The position numbers and the translations under genes were made by a program. A DNA stretch of 8,810 nt from Lachnospiraceae bacterium. GTDB taxonomy: Bacteria > Bacillota > Clostridia > Lachnospirales > Lachnospiraceae. Numbering within the stretch: the stretch's first letter is position 1; each line of letters opens with the position of its first letter. Under the pieces are notes generated by a model that ran no database searches, was not told the origin of the DNA, and saw only the letters and a list, made by a program, of their open reading frames with translations. The stretch covers positions 1-8,810 of the forward strand of contig JAGCXJ010000215.1 in NCBI GenBank assembly GCA_017961385.1, in the 5' to 3' direction. Of this stretch, positions 1 to 5,323 are shown piece after piece.

Positions 1-1013
1 CAGTTTGCACTGAGCTCCGGGAACTCATCAGCGGTATTGCCTGCCATTATCGCAACAGGGTTTGCTTTGCCGGCAGCTATCGCATCATATGGATCACCCT
101 TACAGAATGTATCATCCTTAACGGTCATGAATCTTTTTAACATTCCTATGGGAGTGAAATCATTTCCGCAAAACTCGGCATATTTATCTCTTATATAAAA
201 CGCATCGAGTTCTCTTGCTTCTTCAAGTGTCTTAACACCCAGAACTTCAAAGAATCTTTCACCCTTCTTTGCTGCTTCTTCAAGAGAACATGGTTTTGTA
301 AGACCGAAATTTCCGTCAATACTCTTTACGATACCGCTTTCTATTATGGCTTTGCTAAACAGTCCTTTATTTCCTTCATATGCGATCTGACTTAAAACGC
401 TTCCGCCACCTGCAGACTGACCCGCTATAGTCACATTGTCCGGATCACCGCCAAAGTTTGCTATGTTCCTGTGAACCCACTGGATTCCATATTGCTGGTC
501 AAGATTACCGAAGTTTGCCGGGAAGTCAGGCTGTTCCTTTATGATCTGGGGGTGTGTCATAAATCCCAGTGCCGCCAGTCTGTAATTTACAGATACGACA
601 ACAACACCTCTTCTTGCGATTCTCTCACCGTCAAATTCCATCTCGGAAGGATACCCCCACTGCAAAGCCCCTCCGAAGAACCATATCACTACCGGAAGCT
701 TCTCATCCTTGCTCTTAGCAGGCGTCCACACATTAAGATAGAGACAGTCTTCACTCATCTCGATCTCAGGATCCACATGCCATTCCTTGCAGTATATATC
801 AGTTCCCAGTCCCGGAGTGTCCTGAACGGAAATAGGTGCAAATCTGAAACAGTCCCTTATTCCTTCCCAGTTTGAAGCAGGCTGAGGCGCTCTCCATCTG
901 TTCTTTCCCACAGGAGGTGCAGCAAAGGGTATACCTTTATATGTGGTTATCCTTGGATCCGCAGCTTCAATTCCTCTAACCTTACCGTTTTCAGTCTCCG
1001 TAACTCTAAGCAT
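1..1013 (-). CDS. Type-B carboxylesterase, C-terminus cut by window edge
   Basis: Serine hydrolase of the carboxylesterase type B family (alpha/beta hydrolase fold). It probably removes ester groups from hemicellulose-derived sugars, although the substrate cannot be read from the sequence. The N-terminal 337 residues are visible; the family usually has about 500-550. Family marks are a YKGIPFAAPPVG stretch near residue 25, EDCLYLNVW from residue 88, the nucleophile elbow GQSAGG with Ser200, and the acidic triad residue Glu330 in GNTADEF. The catalytic His would lie beyond the window. The oxyanion segment reads WFFGGAL (residues 111-117) instead of the common HGGG, so it lacks the usual His. 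The ATG is preceded by GAAGGAGA at normal spacing. There is no signal peptide, so it should act in the cytoplasm. It starts 39 nt after the GH43 stop on the same strand and is probably co-transcribed with it. Confidence 0.9.
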   Translation of the reverse strand, partial: MLRVTETENGKVRGIEAADPRITTYKGIPFAAPPVGKNRWRAPQPASNWEGIRDCFRFAPISVQDTPGLGTDIYCKEWHVDPEIEMSEDCLYLNVWTPAKSKDEKLPVVIWFFGGALQWGYPSEMEFDGERIARRGVVVVSVNYRLAALGFMTHPQIIKEQPDFPANFGNLDQQYGIQWVHRNIANFGGDPDNVTIAGQSAGGGSVLSQIAYEGNKGLFSKAIIESGIVKSIDGNFGLTKPCSLEEAAKKGERFFEVLGVKTLEEARELDAFYIRDKYAEFCGNDFTPIGMLKRFMTVKDDTFCKGDPYDAIAAGKANPVAIMAGNTADEFPELSAN

Positions 1014-1052
1014 CTTTTTTGTTCTCCTTCAATCTACTTTTTATATATTCCC

Positions 1053-2459
1053 TTACAGGATAAATTCTATGGAGGCGATATTCACATTGTTTCCAAAGCC
1101 CATATATCTTATATAAATGTCATGTACTCCGTCTTTAAGATCAACGTTTGTCTCATAACGTTCCCAAACATTTGAATTGGGAATATCTTCTATAGAACCT
1201 ATTATACCACCATCAAGTCCGTCGATTATTTCGATCTTTCCGCCGCTTAAATATCCTCTTGCCGTTACGGCCATCTTTTTAACTCCTTTACAGTCAAATG
1301 ATCTGAATCCGGCTGTAGTGTTATTTCTTATATCGCCGATATATCCTGGATTCTCATCCCCGTCTTTACCATCCTGCATGATCCTTGGCTGACCTGGTCC
1401 AACATAAGGAGCCATATCATCAGTAAACAGATGACAGGCGATGTATGCCGGATACTTACCCTCGCCCTTAAGCGGTTTACCGTTAAGTCCGCAGCTGGTC
1501 ATAGGAACCTGGGCAATATGTCCGTTTTCGTCAACAGTTATCTTTTCTGCACATCCCTGTCTGCAATACCATGTTCCGTTAGTCTGTCTGTGATAGAATA
1601 TATACCATTCATCACCTATCTTTACGATACTTCCATGGTTATTACCGCCGTAAGCCACTATCCTTTTAGCAGGCTTGTAACTGTCTATACCAATATCAGT
1701 GTTGCTTACTATCACTCCTGCATATACAAAATCCTTATCAGGTGATTTGCTTGTCGCATAACAAAGCTCATGCATCCATGTAGATGAATATATAAGATAA
1801 TATGTATCATCAATTTTTCTTATCGAAGGGGCTTCAAAAAAAGTATGTCCCTCAAAGCCGGTCCCTTCCCCGTATTCACATCCCGGTGCGACTATAACAG
1901 GTGCTTTCAAGATAGTGAGCATGTCCTTATCAAGTACGGTGCACTGAGCTCCTGTTCTAGATTTATCTCCTCTTCCGCAAAATCCGGTATAAAGATAAGT
2001 GACATCTCCTTCTGTGAGCACTCCCGGATCAAACTGAGGCTCATCACCCTCTTTTTCTCCCAGCTTGGTTCCGTCCTCATAATGAACATATCCGTAAAAT
2101 TCATATCTTCCTGCAGGACTGTCACAGACTGCCACAGATACTACCGAAACATGATCCAGTACATAGTACAGATAATATCTGCCATCGGGTCCCACAGTCA
2201 CATCGGGAGCATAAAGACACATTTTTCCGTCCCTGTTTAACGGATCAGATGTCTTAGGATATATAACGCCTTCATATCTCCAGTTGCCAAGATCATCTAC
2301 AGGAGCCGAATAGCATACATAATCTCCCAGACAGAAAACATGTCCGTTGTATAAATCATGCGATCCATATATATAAACCCTGTCATTAAAAACATATGGC
2401 TCGCCGTCCGGTATATACTCCCATGAAGGGAGATATGGATTAAATGCCTGTTTCTTCAT
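1053..2459 (-). CDS. Glycoside hydrolase family 43 with C-terminal CBM6-like domain
   Basis: Inverting five-bladed beta-propeller glycosidase. GH43 enzymes act mostly on arabinose- or xylose-containing glycans (arabinofuranosidase, xylosidase, arabinanase); the exact activity cannot be assigned here. The 468 residues contain the expected acid residues: Asp18 in YIPDGEPYVF (candidate base), Asp86 in YAPDV (pKa modulator) and Glu209 in FFEAPSI (candidate acid). An NNHGSI motif near residue 276 supplies the conserved active-site His. From about residue 335 a beta-rich tail (ARGYLSGGKIEI ... VHDIYIRYMG) resembles a CBM6-type carbohydrate-binding module. There is no signal peptide, so it probably acts on imported oligosaccharides. 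The ATG follows AAAGGA about 12 nt upstream, a long spacing. A TATACT at 2483-2488 is a possible -10, but no convincing -35 accompanies it. The gene leads a probable operon with the downstream esterase. Confidence 0.92.
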   Translation of the reverse strand: MKKQAFNPYLPSWEYIPDGEPYVFNDRVYIYGSHDLYNGHVFCLGDYVCYSAPVDDLGNWRYEGVIYPKTSDPLNRDGKMCLYAPDVTVGPDGRYYLYYVLDHVSVVSVAVCDSPAGRYEFYGYVHYEDGTKLGEKEGDEPQFDPGVLTEGDVTYLYTGFCGRGDKSRTGAQCTVLDKDMLTILKAPVIVAPGCEYGEGTGFEGHTFFEAPSIRKIDDTYYLIYSSTWMHELCYATSKSPDKDFVYAGVIVSNTDIGIDSYKPAKRIVAYGGNNHGSIVKIGDEWYIFYHRQTNGTWYCRQGCAEKITVDENGHIAQVPMTSCGLNGKPLKGEGKYPAYIACHLFTDDMAPYVGPGQPRIMQDGKDGDENPGYIGDIRNNTTAGFRSFDCKGVKKMAVTARGYLSGGKIEIIDGLDGGIIGSIEDIPNSNVWERYETNVDLKDGVHDIYIRYMGFGNNVNIASIEFIL

Positions 2460-2533
2460 AATGATTTCTTTTCCTTTGACATAGTATACTACAATAATTC
2501 TAGCATATATGAATTCATAAAAAACCCGACAAA

Positions 2534-2572
2534 CAAAAGACCTTTTACCGACAAACGATAAAAGGTCTTTTG
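2534..2572 (-). terminator. Perfect 14-bp hairpin, probable bidirectional terminator
   Basis: Arms CAAAAGACCTTTTA (2534-2547) and TAAAAGGTCTTTTG (2559-2572) are perfectly complementary around an 11-nt loop. It lies 25 nt past the stop of the small-protein gene. On the minus strand the stem ends in GGTCTTTTG, followed by further T-rich sequence. Because the arms are symmetric it could also stop plus-strand transcripts. The 9-mer CCGACAAAC occurs both just outside the stem (2526-2534) and in the loop (2548-2556). The rest of the 2460-2597 spacer is AT-rich and would carry the GH43 promoter. Confidence 0.75.
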
Positions 2573-2597
2573 ATAACTCTTATAATATTAAACTGCA

Positions 2598-3035
2598 TCA
2601 AACTTCGGCACTGAACATCGCACCTGCCACCGCTGAGGACGGATCATTGTATCCTCCGGTATTTGCATACAGCTGCTTTGTGCTTTCCATTATCACATCA
2701 AGATAATCCTTGGCAGATGAAACCTTTGACTGAGATGCAGTTGCTGTAGCGGTAGTTTCCTTATTATCCGCATTAGCCTTCTCTGTATCTGTCACAGGCT
2801 TCTTGGCTTCTGTAAGCTTTGAAAGAATATCCTTGGAGTTTGCATTAGTTTTGGTGCTATCTGATGAAGAAGCCACATCACTCTTGTAATATGCCTTCAT
2901 CAATTTCCCGTAACCGCCGCTCTTAATGCTCGCATAATCGGAAAGATTAATGCCGTACATGCTGTTCGCACTTGATGCCTTCGAGTTCATGTTGTTGAAC
3001 AGATAACTATAATCATTTCTCATTGATATGTTCAT
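2598..3035 (-). CDS. Small Ser/Ala/Lys/Thr-rich protein, function unknown
   Basis: I do not recognise a named family. The protein has 145 residues from the ATG at 3033-3035. A longer reading from a TTG at 3053 would place the ribosome binding site AAGGAGG inside the coding region, so the ATG, 6 nt behind that site, is preferred. There is no signal peptide or membrane segment. The N-terminal part (about 1-55) has the ordered-looking segments NDYSYLFNNM and LSDYASIKSGGYGKLMKAYY. Residues about 56-105 are low-complexity Ser/Thr/Lys/Asn/Ala and probably a disordered linker. The C-terminal part (about 106-145) has an amphipathic stretch AKDYLDVIMESTKQLYAN and ends in an Ala/Gly-rich tail. My impression is that proteins with this YSYLF ... 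SDYASIK layout recur in Lachnospiraceae, but I cannot verify that here. It has its own predicted promoter and a strong terminator, so it is probably monocistronic. Confidence 0.75.
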   Translation of the reverse strand: MNISMRNDYSYLFNNMNSKASSANSMYGINLSDYASIKSGGYGKLMKAYYKSDVASSSDSTKTNANSKDILSKLTEAKKPVTDTEKANADNKETTATATASQSKVSSAKDYLDVIMESTKQLYANTGGYNDPSSAVAGAMFSAEV

Positions 3036-3056
3036 AATTGACCTCCTTGTCAATTA
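3035..3056 (-). promoter_or_regulatory. Shine-Dalgarno in the loop of an 8-bp palindrome
   Basis: On the minus strand TAATTGAC, AAGGAG, GTCAATTA form a perfect 8-bp inverted repeat with the ribosome binding site as the 6-nt loop; the downstream arm ends at the A of the start ATG. The sequence is directly visible. A role in controlling translation is an inference, and the AT-rich stem would be only moderately stable. Confidence 0.55.
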
Positions 3057-3084
3057 AACAATCGGCGAAACAATCTCCTACTCC

Positions 3085-3120
3085 TAGTACAATAGTACTA
3101 CATCCTGACCAAAAAATCAA
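3085..3120 (-). promoter_or_regulatory. Sigma-A-like promoter with palindrome over the -10
   Basis: The minus strand reads TTGATT (3115-3120), a 17-nt spacer, then TACTAT (3092-3097), each hexamer matching 4 of 6 consensus bases. The -10 lies within the inverted repeat TAGTAC-TATT-GTACTA (3085-3100), a candidate operator. This would drive the small-protein gene. A weak alternative is GCCGATTG at 3057-3064, which resembles a flagellar sigma-28 -10 but lacks a TAAA at the expected spacing. No terminator for the upstream MORN gene is visible in the 99-nt spacer, so readthrough is possible. Confidence 0.45.
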
Positions 3121-3134
3121 TAGAATGCATTAAA

Positions 3135-4133
3135 TTACTTTGGTTTTTTAAGACTGTATATTCCCCAGTTAGCATGCTCTTTATCAGTCATCCAGAGAAA
3201 ACCGTCATCACTATCATCTGTGCTGTGATCGTTATCTTCTCCCTTTTCCCACACGGGTTTCTTATTCGTTGTACTGATCTTGTTTTCCACACAAGGTTTG
3301 AAACTGCCGTTTACACCTGTAGCAAACCAGTCATAAGTAACTCCTTTATTATCCAGCGTCATTATATACAGTTCGCCGTCATAATAGCCGTTTTTAAAGC
3401 TTCCTATGACATTTGCGATAGTAAGCTCTGCAGTTATCTGATCAGTCTGATATGTATAATGCTCCTGTCCGTCGCCGTTTGGTAGATCATTTTTAAACTG
3501 CCCGTTATACATGTGCTCCAAAACACCCGTGTAACCACAGACATTAGCAGTCTCATTATCAGGATAGATCCTTAACCACATGCCTCTTCCGCTTCTGAGT
3601 CCCTTGTTCCATTCACCGAAGTAGTATGTATCATTCTCATAAATAGCCAGACCTTTGCCGTTAGGAACGTTATTGGCATCCGTTTCTCCGTAGTAGTAAT
3701 ACTCTCCGCTGCCAGAAAGCTCCTTTGTTAACATCCTGACTCTTTCAAGCCTGATTATATCAGCGACCGCATCAAGCTGATATTCATCCCAGTAGCCGAA
3801 AAGCTCAGCCATCTGATTATCGTTGTTTCTGACCTCCTTGCAGGCTGCCTTGACATAGAATTCATTTTCAGCTGTCTTGTTTTCATCAACAGCAGCTTGA
3901 GTCGTAACCTTTTCTTCCGATACCTGTTCTTCGTTATCCGGATCAGATTCTACCTTGATCGCTACAGGAGTAACCATCTCCTCTTTAAGATCAACCTCAG
4001 TCACCTGCGGTTTTATCTTTACGATCGATGAATCTCCGTCGTCTATATTTAGGAGTAATGCGACTGCAACTATCGCTAGAATAATGATCAGCGCAACTCC
4101 ACCTATTGCAATTATCTTGTCCTGTTTTTTCAT
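3135..4133 (-). CDS. Membrane-anchored MORN-repeat protein
   Basis: 332 residues. A short basic N-terminus (MKKQDK) is followed by one hydrophobic helix (about residues 7-30) with no cleavage motif, so it is probably an N-terminal anchor with the rest outside the cell. Residues about 31-92 form an acidic, extended linker rich in Glu, Val and Thr. Residues 93-140 look helical. MORN-type repeats (YxGxxxxGxxxGxG) appear at about 147-188 (NGKGLAIYENDTYYFGEW, then GLRSGRGMW), 209-226 (YNGQFKNDLPNGDG) and 242-258 (VIGSFKNGYYDGEL). MORN repeats form beta-hairpin arrays used for protein or lipid contacts, and no enzymatic function is implied. The tail is Asp/Lys/Trp-rich. The start is fixed by the membrane segment, since no other Met occurs before residue 53. 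No Shine-Dalgarno is visible. Confidence 0.8.
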   Translation of the reverse strand: MKKQDKIIAIGGVALIIILAIVAVALLLNIDDGDSSIVKIKPQVTEVDLKEEMVTPVAIKVESDPDNEEQVSEEKVTTQAAVDENKTAENEFYVKAACKEVRNNDNQMAELFGYWDEYQLDAVADIIRLERVRMLTKELSGSGEYYYYGETDANNVPNGKGLAIYENDTYYFGEWNKGLRSGRGMWLRIYPDNETANVCGYTGVLEHMYNGQFKNDLPNGDGQEHYTYQTDQITAELTIANVIGSFKNGYYDGELYIMTLDNKGVTYDWFATGVNGSFKPCVENKISTTNKKPVWEKGEDNDHSTDDSDDGFLWMTDKEHANWGIYSLKKPK

Positions 4134-4139
4134 AGTCTT

Positions 4140-4168
4140 ATTATATATCCGTGTCTGCTTTATGCAAA
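4140..4168 (-). promoter_or_regulatory. Promoter placing transcription start at the MORN gene ATG
   Basis: The minus strand reads TTTGCA (4163-4168), a 17-nt spacer, then a perfect TATAAT (4140-4145). Only 6 nt separate the -10 from the ATG, so initiation at the usual distance would fall on or next to the start codon. Upstream, two AAAATCTT direct repeats in an A/T-rich tract could act as an UP element. Confidence 0.6.
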
Positions 4169-4202
4169 TGAAGATTTTTTTAAGATTTTATTAAATTAAG
4201 TC

Positions 4203-4232
4203 TTGACATAACAGGCACTTAAGTAATATTAT
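4203..4232 (+). promoter_or_regulatory. Promoter of tRNA-Pro
   Basis: A perfect TTGACA (4203-4208), an 18-nt spacer and TATTAT (4227-4232, 5 of 6 matches). Initiation would be near 4239, leaving a short leader before the mature tRNA at 4247. It is divergent from the MORN gene promoter, and the two share the 4134-4246 spacer. Confidence 0.75.
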
Positions 4233-4246
4233 ATCTGAGTACGTTT

Positions 4247-4319
4247 CGGGATGTGGCTCAGGTGGTAGAGCGCCTCGTTAGGGACGAGGAGGTCGCAAGT
4301 TCAAGTCTTGTCATTCCGA
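4247..4319 (+). tRNA. tRNA-Pro(AGG)
   Basis: A full cloverleaf folds. The acceptor is CGGGATG with CATTCCG (one G-U pair). The D arm is GCTC/GAGC with loop AGGTGGTA. The anticodon stem CCTCG/CGAGG is perfect, with 7-nt loop TTAGGGA and anticodon AGG at 4280-4282. The variable loop is 5 nt. The T arm is GCAAG/CTTGT with loop TTCAAGT. The C1-G72 pair, A73 and G35-G36 are proline identity elements, which supports the assignment independently of the wobble base. CCA is not encoded: TCA follows A73. The wobble base A34 is unusual for a bacterial proline tRNA. An intrinsic terminator follows directly. Confidence 0.92.
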
Positions 4320-4321
4320 TC

Positions 4322-4350
4322 AAGGGATTCCAAATACGGAATCCTTTTTT
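4322..4350 (+). terminator. Intrinsic terminator of the tRNA
   Basis: The 10-bp stem AAGGGATTCC / GGAATCCTTT (one G-T pair) has a 6-nt loop and runs into six T residues at 4345-4350, starting 3 nt after the tRNA. Confidence 0.85.
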
Positions 4351-4362
4351 ATTGCATAATAA

Positions 4363-4385
4363 TAGCCCGGTTTACTGCCGGGCTA
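4363..4385 (-). terminator. Terminator of the nucleotidyltransferase gene
   Basis: A perfect 8-bp GC-rich stem TAGCCCGG / CCGGGCTA with a 7-nt loop, 8 nt past the stop codon on the minus strand. It is followed by TTATTATG rather than a clean T run. It faces the tRNA terminator, so the two units converge here. Confidence 0.75.
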
Positions 4386-4393
4386 AATTCTTA

Positions 4394-5323
4394 TCAATCC
4401 CAAAGGTTTATTGGATATTCTCCGTCCTCTTTCATCTTTTTGATCGCTGCGCTTACAAGAGGCTTATCCTCCTTGTAGGTCACTCCGTGCCATACATCGC
4501 TTGTAGGAAGCATCTTTGCAGTCGCTTTTCCTTCACTTAGAAGTTCGTCAACTACAAAAGGAAGGAAGAATTCTCCCTTTAAGGGATTATCCTTAAGCTT
4601 CTCATCCAAAAAGATCTTAAAGCGCTTCTCAAGTTCATCAAGTATTGAATGAGTAAAGCCCCACATGTTCATGGATACATAACTTTCCTTGGGAAGCTTT
4701 ATCCATGTCCTGGCGTCATCCTCTGTATATTCTGCATCATCTCCGTGCTTTTCGATACGGGTACGCTCATTGATCTTTTTAAGATTTCCGTTTTCATCAA
4801 CCACACATACTCCTCTGGCAACTGAACCGTTCTCAGTCAGAGTATTATGCAGTTCATATCCTACAAAAGCATATCTGTACTTTTCATCGTCTTGTGTATT
4901 TGTTAGAAAGTCTGCTATCTTTTCAAATGCACCCCTGCCATAGAAATCATCGGCATTGATAACAGCAAAGTTTCCCTTAATGGCATCCTTTGCACAAAGT
5001 ACCGCATGTCCGGTTCCGTAAGGCTTTTCTCTTCCTTCAGGTATTAAATAGCCTGCAGGCAGTCTATCAAGTTCCTGATATACATACTCCACTTCGATAT
5101 GTTTTGATATCTTATCGCCTATCGCTGCTTTAAAATCCGCTTCTATGGCTTTCTTGATGATAAATACAACCTTCGAGAATCCGGCTCTTACTGCATCGAA
5201 AATGCTGAAGTCAATGATAATATCACCCTGCTCGTCTATCTTGTCTATCTGCTTTAAGCCGCCGTATCGAGATCCCATCCCTGCGGCCATTATAACGAGT
5301 GTGGGTTTATCCTTTGAATTCAT
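4394..5323 (-). CDS. Sugar-phosphate nucleotidyltransferase-like protein
   Basis: NTP-transferase family (GT-A/Rossmann-like fold; enzymes of this fold join a sugar phosphate to an NTP, giving an NDP-sugar and pyrophosphate). The 309 residues carry the nucleotide-binding signature MAAGMGSRYGGLKQ (12-25), a KPYGTGHAVLCAKDAI segment (100-115) typical of base recognition, and NADDFYG (123-129) with the metal-binding Asp. Length is near that of short UDP- or dTDP-sugar pyrophosphorylases, but the C-terminal half (GELxxTENGSVARGV; HGVTYKEDKP) does not let me name GalU, RmlA or another member. The sugar and nucleotide are therefore unassigned. Its ATG overlaps the TGA of the upstream phosphodiesterase gene by 4 bp (ATGA), and GGAGGAAG lies 10-13 nt upstream inside that gene, so translation is probably coupled. 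There is no signal peptide, so it is cytoplasmic. Confidence 0.88.
   Translation of the reverse strand: MNSKDKPTLVIMAAGMGSRYGGLKQIDKIDEQGDIIIDFSIFDAVRAGFSKVVFIIKKAIEADFKAAIGDKISKHIEVEYVYQELDRLPAGYLIPEGREKPYGTGHAVLCAKDAIKGNFAVINADDFYGRGAFEKIADFLTNTQDDEKYRYAFVGYELHNTLTENGSVARGVCVVDENGNLKKINERTRIEKHGDDAEYTEDDARTWIKLPKESYVSMNMWGFTHSILDELEKRFKIFLDEKLKDNPLKGEFFLPFVVDELLSEGKATAKMLPTSDVWHGVTYKEDKPLVSAAIKKMKEDGEYPINLWD

Noticed and set aside
471..875. Plus-strand open frame of 134 codons
   Set aside because: It lies opposite the carboxylesterase, whose minus-strand frame shows clear family motifs. The frame has no ribosome site and no recognisable domain.
3036..3053. Upstream TTG start extending the small protein by 6 residues
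   Set aside because: It would translate through the AAGGAGG ribosome site that correctly spaces the ATG at 3033-3035.
3057..3064. GCCGATTG as a flagellar sigma-28 -10 element
   Set aside because: No TAAA-like -35 lies 15 nt upstream, and a sigma-A-like promoter with correct spacing exists at 3092-3120.
4134..4246. Riboswitch or other structured leader in the divergent spacer
   Set aside because: The two promoters leave almost no leader on either side, and I saw no conserved riboswitch core.
4253..4540. Plus-strand open frame of 95 codons starting within the tRNA
   Set aside because: It begins inside the tRNA, crosses two terminators and runs opposite the nucleotidyltransferase 3' end.
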